Shown: positions 16,676 to 25,380 of the stretch, in pieces
Layout of the letters: the number at the start of each line of letters is the position of its first letter
Numbering within the stretch: the first letter of the stretch is position 1
Assembly (NCBI RefSeq): GCF_004340685.1
Contig: NZ_SLUN01000037.1
Span: 1 to 57,212 of the forward strand
Direction of reading: 5' to 3'
DNA length: 57,212 nucleotides
DNA from: Hydrogenispora ethanolica
GTDB taxonomy: Bacteria; Bacillota; UBA4882; UBA8346
Notes under the pieces: model-generated
Databases searched by the model: none
Seen by the model: the letters and a program-made list of their open reading frames with translations, nothing else
What the model was told of the DNA's origin: nothing
Program-made: the position numbers and the translations under genes

Positions 16676-16985
16676 ATGGAGAGAATTCATCATTGATAAC
16701 TCATTTTTTGCAACTGAGATAGCGCACTCCCATCGGGATCATCGGAAAAAAGGGTAAAACAAAAACTCACCCTCGCCCTCTCTTTTTGCGAAAGAGAGGG
16801 TAACCCCGATCCTTCGATGCCAAAATGATCAGATATCAGCCGCAAGCGGGACGGATGAGTTCATTCCGTCCACGAGTTATTTTCTTGCTGTGTGGGCCGC
16901 GGGTCAACTTTGGTTTGGTGCGATAGATGGTCGACCCCGGATGGGACGTAGGAAGCCGGGGGTGGGAGTCGTTTTGTGGATACGT

Positions 16986-17299
16986 GATCGCTTTGAGTCG
17001 TTCAACAAGCTCATTTTGGGGAAAAAGAGCTCTTTCAGTCGTTCAACAAGCTCATTTTGTGAATAAAAGAGCTCTTTCTGTGAATGAATGAGCTCTTTCA
17101 GTCGTTGAACGAGCTCTTTTTGTGGATAAGTGAGCTCATTTTGTGAATGAACGAGCTCTTTTTCGGAAGAATGAGCTCATTCAGTCGTCGAACAAGCTCT
17201 TTTTGTGAATAAAAGAGTTCTGTTTGTGAATAAGTCATCTGTTCCTGTGGATAAATGGAATCGTTGAATGTGGTTAATGAATTTTGGCTGTGGATAAGT
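16986..17299 (+). repeat. 21-bp-period tandem array carrying DnaA-box-like motifs
   Basis: About fifteen degenerate units begin at 16986, 17007, 17027, 17048, 17069, 17090, 17111, 17132, 17153, 17173, 17194, 17215, 17236, 17257 and 17279. Most units are 21 bp and many start with GAGCTC. Two unit kinds alternate. One carries TGTGAATAA or TGTGGATAA. The other (16986, 17027, 17090, 17173) carries CAGTCGTTCAAC or a close variant. TGTGGATAA, the complement of the DnaA box TTATCCACA, occurs exactly at 17121, 17246 and 17289. TGTGAATAA, which fits TTATnCACA, occurs at 17058, 17204 and 17225. Near matches occur at 16975, 17079, 17142 and 17269. All are on one strand. Confidence 0.8.
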
Positions 17300-17344
17300 C
17301 AGGGAAGTGCAGCTATATGCAACGATATTAAGCCTTAAGGGTAT

Positions 17345-17391
17345 ATGATTTGCGAAAATAACGAACGCTTCATCGTTTTTTCGCAAATCAT
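17345..17391. repeat. Perfect 14-bp inverted repeat
   Basis: ATGATTTGCGAAAA (17345-17358) and TTTTCGCAAATCAT (17378-17391) are exact reverse complements with a 19-bp loop. It lies in the AT-rich stretch just after the 21-bp array and before the 118-bp element. It could be a hairpin or a paired protein-binding site. Confidence 0.7.
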
Positions 17392-17407
17392 TTGATTCAA
17401 ATCATGT

Positions 17408-17535
17408 TATTGAGAGAATTTCAAATCTCTTCAAAAAAGCTTCGCAACACAATATATTGATTGATATATCCGGGCTGCTCACTATATATTGTATTGTGAA
17501 GGGAATGTTATAGTAATTTGAAATTCTCTGTATTG
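17408..17535 (-). repeat. 118-bp inverted-repeat element, copy B, with TATTG flanks
   Basis: Reverse-oriented homolog of the element at 1119-1236. It has the same 118-bp length and aligns without gaps around the shared core CAATATATAGTG. The outer arms AGAGAATTTCAAAT (17413-17426) and ATTTGAAATTCTCT (17516-17529) pair perfectly, although their inner bases differ from copy A. TATTG (the complement of CAATA) flanks both sides at 17408-17412 and 17531-17535. From here to 17849 no gene is convincing. Confidence 0.75.
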
Positions 17536-17849
17536 CATCTAAAATCGGGTGAAAGGGGGCGCAAATTTTCACGCCGGAGCGTGCACGGTCTTAATCGACG
17601 GCTGGCTGGTCACAAAAAAATTACCGTTGCATACCGGCGTTCTCTATTTGAGTTCATCTTTGTCGACTTATAATAAAAGTAGAAGAAGTTACCTAAAAGG
17701 AAACTTCAAAAATAGAATATGTAAAAAATATTCGGGACCGAGCTTGGTCACTTGACTAAGTTTATTCTTCATGTCCTTCGGTTTCCCTTTTGCGGAGTGA
17801 AACAAAAGGGAAATATTGTAGCTCTTTTCGTCGAAAGGAGTCTCAATTC

Positions 17850-18176
17850 ATGCCCCAACCCCCGGATCTCCAACCCATGGCTCAATACCTGGACTGCCTG
17901 GTCAGGGAACGGGTGGCCGAGTTCAGCGGCAAAGTCCTGCCGAACGACCCGCAGCTCCAAAAGAACCGCGCCGCGATGGATAAGTTCCTGAAGCTCCTCG
18001 AAGATTTGCTGCCCCAGCCCGACAGCGCGGTGATCCTCGACGCCATCAACGAAACCGCGGCTGTCATGGCGACCCGCTGCCAGGAGCTGGCCTACCGCCG
18101 GGGCCTGGAAGACGGCGCCGAACTGGCCGGAATCCTGGCCCGAAACGGCCGCGAGGAGAGTGGAAGTGGGGATTAA
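17850..18176 (+). CDS. hypothetical small helical protein
   Basis: 108 residues from ATG 17850, preceded by AAAGGAG (17834-17840). An upstream in-frame ATG has no ribosome site. Family not recognised. It is predicted to be all-helical, with a late LAYRRGLEDGAELAGIL segment. That segment recalls the end of DUF6809-type small proteins (a hydrophobic run, then RG..DG..L). The broken gene at 19288 has a comparable plan (LLYSRGRMDGILLGW) and may be a distant relative. It lies between the 21-bp array and the first copy of the structured repeat. Confidence 0.6.
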   Translation: MPQPPDLQPMAQYLDCLVRERVAEFSGKVLPNDPQLQKNRAAMDKFLKLLEDLLPQPDSAVILDAINETAAVMATRCQELAYRRGLEDGAELAGILARNGREESGSGD

Positions 18177-18317
18177 AGGTTCATCAGCCCCGAATTTTTG
18201 CCAAAGCGATCGTTTTTTGACTGACTGCTGGGGTCCACCCCTCATTCTATCTTTCTCCCTCAGGGAGAAACAAACCGTCATTCTGAGGGCCTTTATACTC
18301 TAGAGCAACACGGACTT

Positions 18318-18838
18318 GCCGCCAGGGAGGGCGGCGACGCGGCGTTGATGGCGGATGAAATCACCGCCGTCGGCAGCGCGGAACGGACCCAGAAGCCGCC
18401 GGTAAGGGAGGCCGGCGGCAAACCATCAATGTCCATTTACCTTACCGGTCCAAGGAAGGACCAGCCGTTGGAGGGGATACCCAAGGGGAAGCATCGTCCC
18501 CTTGGGCGGCCGGGTGCAGGGAGTGATACCAAGTTGCATTCATCCTTTTTTGAAAAATATGCTGAACAAAATATCTGGCAGTAGAGATTTTTGTTCAGCA
18601 TTTGAAATGAAAGAATGCAACTTGGTAGGACTCACTCCCTGCCCGCCTTCAGGTGGAAACACACCAGAGGCGACAGCGAGGAACTGCCGGGGAAGAGGCC
18701 ACTTTTAAGTCTGAGATGTCCAAAGGCGACCTCACCTCGGTCCTCTCCGGCGTTACCAAGCGAAGAAGCGGATTCAGCGGAGGGATGGCGGAGCTTGAAA
18801 CTCGGGCCTTTTGAAAGCTTCATCGAATGACCAAAAGA
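18318..18838 (+). repeat. ~520-bp highly structured repeat, copy R1
   Basis: Nearly identical to 27368-27892. The predicted pairings are many. GCCGCC (18318) pairs with GGCGGC (18330). TTGATGG (18345-18351) with CCATCAA (18423-18429) closes a multibranch loop. GCCGCCGG (18395-18402) pairs with CCGGCGGC (18412-18419). CCCAAGGGGA (18480-18489) pairs with TCCCCTTGGG (18497-18506). A 127-nt long hairpin spans 18516-18642 (GCAGGGAGTGA ... TCACTCCCTGC, with CCAAGTTGCATTC and GCTGAACAAAA arms inside). CCGGTAAGG (18399-18407) is also complementary to CCTTACCGG (18440-18448), offering an alternative fold. A continuous frame at 18345-18584 exists but has no ribosome site. Confidence 0.8.
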
Positions 18839-18846
18839 TAGAGCCG
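18758..18846 (+). repeat. 3' module of the structured repeat, first occurrence
   Basis: The block starting AAGCGAAGAAGCGGATTCAG and including GAGCTTGAAACTCGGGCC and TTTTGAAAGCTTCATCGAAT occurs here and again at 19138-19227. In copy R2 it occurs once (27797-27888) and leads straight into the small gene. The ~290 bp between the two occurrences here (18847-19137) is extra sequence absent from R2. It contains another CGCCGCC...GGCGGCG hairpin near 18970-18992 but no gene. Confidence 0.75.
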
Positions 18847-19137
18847 AATTTCGGTCGATTTCTCCCTGTCGAATGCTATGCGTTCTTCGCAACGCCGCGC
18901 CGGTCAGCCTCTATGTTGGCTGTAAGGGTAACAAATGGTCTATGAAAAATCTTTGTTTCAGAGTTAGCACTCGCCGCCTTCCCTGGCGGCGGGACTGGAA
19001 TATCCTTGGTGCATAAGTTCACCAAAAGATGAGGGCTCACAAAAAGGCAGTTCGTTTATCTCTGGGGGAGAAAAATAGGGCGGATCGCGGTGGGCTGCTG
19101 TTTGTGAAAAGAAGAAGTTAAAGAAAGCAGACCGTTA

Positions 19138-19227
19138 AAGCGAAGAAGCGGATTCAGCGGAGAGGAATGACGGAGCTTGAAACTCGGGCCTTTTGAAAGC
19201 TTCATCGAATTGCCCTAAAAGATAGAT
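19138..19227 (+). repeat. 3' module of the structured repeat, second occurrence
   Basis: Direct repeat of 18758-18846. It is followed, as in R2, by about 60 bp and then the ribosome site of a broken small gene. This shows that the structured repeat and the small gene belong to one duplicated unit, interrupted in this copy. Confidence 0.75.
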
Positions 19228-19287
19228 CCGTGTTTTGACAATCTTTCAACCGAAGGCATCCATCCCACTTCCCAAGGAGGTCCCCCC

Positions 19288-19596
19288 ATGCTAACCAGCG
19301 ACAGCAAAGGAATGGACGAATTCATCTTCGACCGGATCTACAAGATCAATGAAGAACTCCTGCCGCGCGACGGAGAATACCGGGAGTGGGGCCAAAAACA
19401 GCGGACGGTGCTGGATCAGCTCTGGGCCAGGCTCGCCCCGGCCGAACGGTAATTGCTCGACGAATTTGACGTCAGCCGGACCATGCAGATGAACCGGAGG
19501 GATGAATTGCTCTACAGCCGGGGACGGATGGACGGGATCCTGCTGGGCTGGTGGATCGACCGGATCCGGCGGGGCGAGGAAATTGTGCTGCCGTGA
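19288..19596 (+). pseudogene. broken small helical protein gene, copy 1
   Basis: ATG 19288 follows AAGGAGG (19274-19280). The frame runs 54 codons to TAA at 19450-19452, then continues open in the same frame to TGA at 19594-19596, 102 codons in all. The copy at 27965 has CAA where this one has TAA, so this is a nonsense mutation. The read-through protein begins MLTSDSKGMDEFIFDRIYKI and ends with LLYSRGRMDGILLGW plus a basic tail. It resembles DUF6809-like small proteins in plan only. The intact N-terminal 54 residues might still be made. Confidence 0.75.
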
Positions 19597-19712
19597 AGCC
19601 CCGGCTTTTTGCAATCTGGGGCTATGAAACGCCGGCGTAATATTATACAATATTTTACAGTGGCGATAAAAACCTCTGGCAGGGAATTGCGGCGAAAGAG
19701 AGATGGCAAGCG

Positions 19713-21776
19713 ATGGCGATAGACCGGTATCAATTGGTTGCCCGGCATAATCCGGTATTGAGAGAATGCTACCCTTTATCGCCTTTGACCATCGGCAATG
19801 GGGAATTCGCTTATACAGCCGATATCACCGGAATGCAAAGCTTCCCCGATAGTTATCGGGAGAAAGTTCCCCTGTGCACCCTGGCCCAATGGGGTTGGCA
19901 TACCCAGCCGGCCGAGGGGGGCCGGCATTACCAGAAAAATGAGTTGAAACTCAAATATTTCGATGCCGGCGGAGCGAAAGCCGGGTATGCGGTTGAGAGC
20001 GAAGGGCAGGAGGAAGCGTACGATTGGCTGAGAATCAATCCGCACCGGCTTCATCTCGGCCAGATCGGCATGGAAATCATGATGGATGATGGGCAACCGG
20101 CCGAAATCTCCGACATTCGGGACATTCACCAGCAGCTCGATTTGTGGCGCGGGATCTTGCATAGCGAATTTACAACGGCCGGCATTCCGGTATCGGTCAA
20201 AAGCTGTTGCCATCCCTTTCGGGATGTGGTAGCCTTTTCGGTTGAGTCGGAACTGTTGCAGCAAAACCGGTTGACGATCCGGTTTGCCTTTCCCTATGGA
20301 GCGCCCGATAAAACCGCCGCCGATTGGTCAGCGGTTGAAAAGCACCGGACAGTCGTCATGCAACGGGGCGACAACCGGTTGCGTTTGCTGCGGCTGCTCG
20401 ATAACAACCGTTACTCCGTGGAGATCTTATACCCGGAAAACGGCAGAGTCTTTCGAACCGGCGACCATGAATTCAAAATGGACGTTCCGGAAGGTTCCGG
20501 GAAAATCGAGTTTTCCGTCTCATTTACTTCCGAACCGCCGCGGGGAACCCTGCCCGCCTGGCTGGAGGTGCAGTCGGCTTCCGAAGCGTACTGGCGGGAG
20601 CATTGGTCCAAAGGCGGCGCCGTGGAGCTTTCCGGAAGCAGCGATCCCCGCGCGTTTGAGTTGGAGCGCAGAATCGTTTTATCCCAATATTTGACCGCTA
20701 TTCAGTGCGCGGGCTCGCTGCCGCCCCAGGAAACCGGACTCACCTGCAACAGCTGGTACGGGAAATTCCATCTGGAGATGCATTGGTGGCATGCCGCCCA
20801 TTTTTCGTTTTGGGGCCGGCATCATCTGCTGGAAAGAAGCCTCTGGTGGTACCGGGCGATTCTGCCCAAGGCGAGGGAACTGGCGGGATCCCAAGGCTAC
20901 TCCGGGGCGCGCTGGCCGAAGATGGCCGGGCCCGCTGGAGAGGACGCGCCGTCGCCCATCGGCCCTTTGCTGATCTGGCAGCAACCTCATCCCATCTACT
21001 ATGCGGAATTATGCTATAGGCATCACCCTTCCCGGGAAACTTTGGAGGCCTATCGGGAGATCGTCTTCGAGACGGCCGAATTCATGGCTTCCTACGCCAA
21101 GTATGATCCGGCCCATGACCGGTATGTCCTGGGCCCTCCGCTGATTCCGGCCCAGGAGAATCATGCGCCGGAAACGACGGTAAATCCAGTTTTTGAGCTG
21201 GAATACTGGCTTTTCGGGCTGTCGACCGCCAATCAATGGCGAATCCGCCTGGGTTTGCCGCTCGACCAAAAATGGGAAGAAATCGCTGCGAAGTTGGCGG
21301 AACTCCCGGTGAAGGAGGGAGTCTATATCGCCCACGAAAACTGTCCGTTGACCTTTTCCCGTTTTAACGAAGATCATCCTTCGATGTTGGGCGCCTGCGG
21401 TGTGCTTCCGGGACGCAAGGCCAAACCGGAAGTGATGCGGCAAACGCTGGGAAAGGTATTACGGGAATGGCGGTTCGAAACGATGTGGGGCTGGGACTTT
21501 CCGATGTTGGCGATGACCGCCGCCCGGCTCGGTCAACCGGAGATAGCGGTCTCCTGCCTGTTGATGGATTCACCGAAAAATACCTACCTCCCCAATGGCC
21601 ACAACTGCCAGGGGGATCGCCCGGACCTTCCCCTCTACCTCCCGGGGAACGGAGGGCTGTTAACCGCGGTGGCGCTGATGGCGGCGGGTTGGGATGGATG
21701 CGGGACGGAGACCCCCGGATTCCCGAAGGATGGCGGCTGGAAGGTGCGCTGGGAAGGGTTGCGACCGTTGATTTAG
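19713..21776 (+). CDS. predicted glycoside hydrolase, (alpha/alpha)6-barrel (GH65/GH95-like)
   Basis: 687 residues, no signal peptide, so probably cytoplasmic. The N-terminal ~290 residues look like a beta-sandwich (opening LTIGNGEFAYTADITGMQSF). A helical barrel follows with the central motif WYGKFHLEMHWWHAAHFSFW near residues 349-368, of the kind seen in GH65- and GH95-related enzymes. It would hydrolyse or phosphorolyse an oligosaccharide taken up by the nearby sugar transporter. The exact family and substrate are not settled by reading. The upstream 116 bp contain GTAATATTATACAATATTTTAC-like symmetry that may be an operator. Confidence 0.72.
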   Translation: MAIDRYQLVARHNPVLRECYPLSPLTIGNGEFAYTADITGMQSFPDSYREKVPLCTLAQWGWHTQPAEGGRHYQKNELKLKYFDAGGAKAGYAVESEGQEEAYDWLRINPHRLHLGQIGMEIMMDDGQPAEISDIRDIHQQLDLWRGILHSEFTTAGIPVSVKSCCHPFRDVVAFSVESELLQQNRLTIRFAFPYGAPDKTAADWSAVEKHRTVVMQRGDNRLRLLRLLDNNRYSVEILYPENGRVFRTGDHEFKMDVPEGSGKIEFSVSFTSEPPRGTLPAWLEVQSASEAYWREHWSKGGAVELSGSSDPRAFELERRIVLSQYLTAIQCAGSLPPQETGLTCNSWYGKFHLEMHWWHAAHFSFWGRHHLLERSLWWYRAILPKARELAGSQGYSGARWPKMAGPAGEDAPSPIGPLLIWQQPHPIYYAELCYRHHPSRETLEAYREIVFETAEFMASYAKYDPAHDRYVLGPPLIPAQENHAPETTVNPVFELEYWLFGLSTANQWRIRLGLPLDQKWEEIAAKLAELPVKEGVYIAHENCPLTFSRFNEDHPSMLGACGVLPGRKAKPEVMRQTLGKVLREWRFETMWGWDFPMLAMTAARLGQPEIAVSCLLMDSPKNTYLPNGHNCQGDRPDLPLYLPGNGGLLTAVALMAAGWDGCGTETPGFPKDGGWKVRWEGLRPLI

Positions 21777-21863
21777 CCCGGCCCAGCCATTGATTGCGGA
21801 TTTCATTGGATGGCCTGGCTTTGCTCTCAAAAGATAACCTGGGAGAAAAGAGGGAATCGGCCG

Positions 21864-23453
21864 ATGAATTGGATCACCAATCCTATTTTGCGGGGGTTTA
21901 ACCCCGATCCTTCCATTGTGCGGGTGGGAGACGATTACTATATCGCGACCTCGACCTTTGAATGGTTTCCCGGTGTTCAGATCCATCATTCCCGCGATTT
22001 GATGAATTGGGAGTTGATTGCCCATCCGTTAAACCGCCCATCCCAGCTGGATATGAAGGGCAATCCGGCTTCGGGTGGCGTTTGGGCTCCTTGTCTCAGC
22101 CATGATCGAGGCGTTTTTTATCTGGTTTATACGGATGTGAAAACTTCCAAAACATTGGCCAAAGACACGCACAACTTCTTGGTGACCGCGGCCGATATCC
22201 GGGGCGATTGGTCCGAACCCGTTTACTTAAACAGTTGCGGCTTTGACCCGTCGCTCTTTCATGATGATGACGGCCGGCACTGGCTGCTATCTATGGTAAC
22301 CGACCACCGCAAAGGCAGAAATCCATTCGGCGGCATTATTTTGCAGGAGTATTCAGTCCACGGCCAGTGCTTGACCGGGCCCGAATATCGTATCTTCCAA
22401 GGGACGGAGCTTGGTTGCACCGAAGGGCCGCATCTTTACAAACGGGGCGCGTTTTATTACTTGATCACCGCCGAAGGCGGGACCGGACTGGGACATGCGG
22501 TCACGCTGGCCCGTTCCAGGGAGATTACCGGTCCCTATGAGGTAGATCCGGCCAACCCGATCCTGACATCGCGCAATGATCCGACGCTGGCATTACAGAA
22601 AGCGGGCCATGCCGATCTGGTCCAAACCCAGAACGGCCAATGGTATATGGTTCATCTGTGCTCCCGGCCGATTCCCTCGCGGGGAAGGTATCCCTTGGGC
22701 CGGGAGACGGCGATCCAAAAAGTGGAATGGACGGAAGATCATTGGCTGAGGTTGGAGTCCGGCGGTAACCGACCCCTGGTCAAGGTCCCGGCCCCCGGTT
22801 TTCCGGTATGCCCCGCCCCGGCGGTGCCGGCACGGGATGATTTCGATGGTCCGAGGCTGAGCCTTCATTTTCAAACGCTGCGGATACCGCTGGTCGAAGA
22901 TTCGCTCAGTCTGACGGAGCGGCCCGGGTTTTTACGGCTTAAAGGCCGTGAATCCCTATCCTCCAAACATCACCAAGCTTTGGTTGCCCGCCGCCAGCAG
23001 TCATTTACCTATACCGCTGCGACATGCGTGGAGTTTGAGCCGGAAAATTACAAACAAATGGCTGGACTGGTTTGTTTGTATGACCACGAAAACTTCTATT
23101 ATCTACGAATCTCATATGACGATCAGCTGGAAAGCAAATGTCTGGGGATCTGGAGTTGCGATAACAATGTCTTCAGTTACCCTTTGGACCGGGATGTGCT
23201 GATCAAGGATTGGCAACGTTGCTATCTGCGGGTCAGGGTCGATTATGACCGCCTGCAGTTTTACTATGCCCAAAATGACCGGGAATGGCGCGCAATCGGA
23301 CCGGCGCTGGATGCCGGCCGCCTTTCCGATGACTATTGCAGGGAAGGAAAATTTACCGGCGCTTTTGTCGGACTATGTTGCCAAGACCTGACCGGACGGA
23401 GAAAACACGCGGACTTCGATTTCTTCGAATATGTGGAGGAGGGCCGCGAATGA
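21864..23453 (+). CDS. GH43-family beta-xylosidase/arabinofuranosidase
   Basis: 529 residues from ATG 21864, with AAAAGAGGGA (21846-21855) upstream. An earlier in-frame ATG at 21810 has no ribosome site. The five-blade propeller domain shows the GH43 acids: base Asp in FNPDPSIVR, a middle Asp in GFDPSLF and the acid Glu in GCTEGPHLY. The C-terminal ~200 residues form a beta-sandwich typical of XynB-like enzymes (KQMAGLVCLYDHENFYYLRI region). There is no signal peptide. It probably trims xylose or arabinose from imported hemicellulose oligosaccharides, working with the preceding hydrolase. Confidence 0.88.
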   Translation: MNWITNPILRGFNPDPSIVRVGDDYYIATSTFEWFPGVQIHHSRDLMNWELIAHPLNRPSQLDMKGNPASGGVWAPCLSHDRGVFYLVYTDVKTSKTLAKDTHNFLVTAADIRGDWSEPVYLNSCGFDPSLFHDDDGRHWLLSMVTDHRKGRNPFGGIILQEYSVHGQCLTGPEYRIFQGTELGCTEGPHLYKRGAFYYLITAEGGTGLGHAVTLARSREITGPYEVDPANPILTSRNDPTLALQKAGHADLVQTQNGQWYMVHLCSRPIPSRGRYPLGRETAIQKVEWTEDHWLRLESGGNRPLVKVPAPGFPVCPAPAVPARDDFDGPRLSLHFQTLRIPLVEDSLSLTERPGFLRLKGRESLSSKHHQALVARRQQSFTYTAATCVEFEPENYKQMAGLVCLYDHENFYYLRISYDDQLESKCLGIWSCDNNVFSYPLDRDVLIKDWQRCYLRVRVDYDRLQFYYAQNDREWRAIGPALDAGRLSDDYCREGKFTGAFVGLCCQDLTGRRKHADFDFFEYVEEGRE

Positions 23454-23501
23454 CCTCCCCGCCGGAAAGTTGTGAATTGGATTGAACGGACCGGTTAATC
23501 A

Positions 23502-23537
23502 AAAAACAGCCACGGGTTTCAGCCCGCGGCTGTTTTT
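23502..23537. terminator. Bidirectional terminator between convergent operons
   Basis: AAAAACAGCC-ACGGG (23502-23516) pairs with CCCGCGGCTGTTTTT (23523-23537). A runs on the left and T runs on the right let it stop both the hydrolase operon and the opposite transporter operon. Confidence 0.85.
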
Positions 23538-23542
23538 GGGAA

Positions 23543-24397
23543 TTACCCTTTCAAACCGCTGGTGCTGATGCCCTCCACCAGATATTTGTTGAAGAATAGG
23601 AAGATGAAAAAGACCGGCAACAAGGAAAGGGTGGACATGGCGAACATCGCCCCAAAATCGGTTTCCGAAGAGGAATCGGCGAAGAGCTTGATCGCCAGAG
23701 AAACGGGGAACATCTTTGGCCGGCTGAGGTAGATCAACGGGCCCATGAAATCATCCCATTTCCAGTAGAAATTAATAATGAACGTGGTGATCAAGGCCGG
23801 ACTGATCAAAGGCATGATAATCCGGGTGTAAACCGAATATCGTGAGCAACCATCCAAAATGGCCGCCTCGTCCAGTTCTTTCGGGAGTCCCTGAATGAAT
23901 TGCATCATCAGGAAGACAAAAAAGGCGCTGGAAAACCAGGATGGCAGGATCAAAGGAACGAAAGTATTGGTCAGATCAAGGTTGCGGAAGATGATATATT
24001 GCGGGATCATCACCACTTGCGCCGGCAACATCATTGTCGCCATCATACAAGCAAATAAAAACTTTCTCCCCGGAAACCGGATCCGGGCAAAGGCATAGGC
24101 CACCAATGAGGAGGAGATGGTCACGCCGGCCGTAGCTAGGGTTGTAATTATGAACGAATTCAAGAAAAATTGGGCGAACGTCAAATTGCCGAAACCGCGC
24201 CAACCTCTGATATAGTTATCGACGCTGAATACTTTGGGCAACAGTTTGAGGGATTCGTTCAAGATTTCATAATTGGTTTTGAAAGAGCCGAAGACCATCC
24301 ACAAAACCGGGTAAACCATCAAAAAACCCAAAAGGAAGATGAGGAGATGAAAAATGGTCCGGTATAAAACCCGTCGGGTGCGATAAGGATTCAGCAT
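23543..24397 (-). CDS. carbohydrate ABC transporter permease (MalG type)
   Basis: Inner-membrane subunit, 284 residues with six hydrophobic segments. The EAA loop is visible as ELDEAAILDGCSRYSVYTRIIMPLISP-like sequence around residues 185-210. The N-terminal hydrophobic segment LLIFLLGFLMVYPVLWMVFGSFK is typical of the CUT1 MalG/UgpE group. It lies two bases after the partner permease gene and is the last gene of a minus-strand operon. No ATPase is encoded here, so a shared MsmX-type ATPase is likely. Confidence 0.9.
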   Translation of the reverse strand: MLNPYRTRRVLYRTIFHLLIFLLGFLMVYPVLWMVFGSFKTNYEILNESLKLLPKVFSVDNYIRGWRGFGNLTFAQFFLNSFIITTLATAGVTISSSLVAYAFARIRFPGRKFLFACMMATMMLPAQVVMIPQYIIFRNLDLTNTFVPLILPSWFSSAFFVFLMMQFIQGLPKELDEAAILDGCSRYSVYTRIIMPLISPALITTFIINFYWKWDDFMGPLIYLSRPKMFPVSLAIKLFADSSSETDFGAMFAMSTLSLLPVFFIFLFFNKYLVEGISTSGLKG

Positions 24398-24398
24398 C

Positions 24399-25337
24399 TC
24401 ATTTCTCCTCCTTTGACTCGTAAAATACCCATTGATCCGACGTCTTGAAGATGAGGGCGGTCACGATGGCGATCATGATCAGTAAAATCCAGGCCATGGC
24501 GCTGGCATACCCCATCTCAAAGTAGTTAAAGGCCCGTTTATACAGATACAAGGCGTAAAAAAGGGTGCTGTCCATCGGCCCTCCGGTGCCTTTGGAAATG
24601 ATGAATGCCTGGGTAAAGTTCATGAATCCGGAGATGGTCTGCATCACCAGGTTGAAGAGAATGACCGGCGACAGACAGGGCAGCGTTATCCGGAAAAATT
24701 GCTGCAGTTGGGACGCGCCGTCAATCTGGGCCGATTCGTAGTAGGTGACCGGGATTTGTTTCAGGCCGGCGGCGAAGATGATCATCGAGGAACCGAACTG
24801 CCAGACTGTTAACAGCACCAGGACCCACATGGCGTACGCCGGATCGCCCAGCCAGAAAACGGTCTTCAGGCCGAACAGGGACAGGAAATTATTGACCACG
24901 CCTTTGGTCGCGAACAATTCCTTCCATACCAGAGTCACCGCCACACTGCCGCCGATGAGGGAAGGAAGGTAATAGACCGAGCGGTAAAAGCCGTCCAACC
25001 GGTTTTTGCGGGTTAACAGGTAAGCGACGATCAAGGCGAAGGCAAGCTTCAATGGAACCGATACCAAAACAAAATAAAGGGTAACGGCGATCGACTTCAG
25101 AAACTGCGGATCGCCCGTAAACATCCGGATATAGTTGGTCAGGCCGATCCATAGCGGCGCGGCGGTGATCTTAAAATCGGTAAAGGAGATATAGAGCGAA
25201 TAAAGCATGGGCAAGATGGTAAAAAGCAAAAAGCCGATGATAAAAGGCGAGGAAAAAATAAAGCCGCAGACGGATTCATGATGAATCAACTTTTGAAAAC
25301 TCCATTTTTGAATTTTTGGCGACGGCATCCAAATCAA
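24399..25337 (-). CDS. carbohydrate ABC transporter permease (MalF type)
   Basis: Partner permease of up to 312 residues with six hydrophobic segments. It carries the EAA loop YYESAQIDGASQLQQFFRITLP (residues ~218-239), the LFTILPMLYSLYISFTD start and a late WILLIMIAIVTALIF helix. The start is uncertain between 25337 and an ATG a few codons later. Position after a binding protein and before MalG-type permease is the standard order. Confidence 0.9.
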   Translation of the reverse strand: MIWMPSPKIQKWSFQKLIHHESVCGFIFSSPFIIGFLLFTILPMLYSLYISFTDFKITAAPLWIGLTNYIRMFTGDPQFLKSIAVTLYFVLVSVPLKLAFALIVAYLLTRKNRLDGFYRSVYYLPSLIGGSVAVTLVWKELFATKGVVNNFLSLFGLKTVFWLGDPAYAMWVLVLLTVWQFGSSMIIFAAGLKQIPVTYYESAQIDGASQLQQFFRITLPCLSPVILFNLVMQTISGFMNFTQAFIISKGTGGPMDSTLFYALYLYKRAFNYFEMGYASAMAWILLIMIAIVTALIFKTSDQWVFYESKEEK

Positions 25338-25380
25338 CCCCTTTTCAGTCCCAAAAATGTTATCGTCCTATCCATGCGAA

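Noticed and set aside
16986-17299. CRISPR array
   Set aside because: Units are contiguous with no unique spacers, there is no leader and no cas gene in the window. The same holds for 26889-27119.
16634-17849. Definite chromosomal oriC
   Set aside because: DnaA-box-like motifs are present, but dnaA, dnaN, rpmH, gyrB and other usual neighbours are absent. It is kept as a candidate DnaA cluster only.
18345-18584. Open frame inside structured repeat R1, with a matching 75-codon frame in R2 at 27397-27624
   Set aside because: The frames differ by an in-frame 12-bp gap, which is suggestive. However, there is no ribosome site, the protein lacks any domain pattern, and the region is explained better by dense RNA base pairing.
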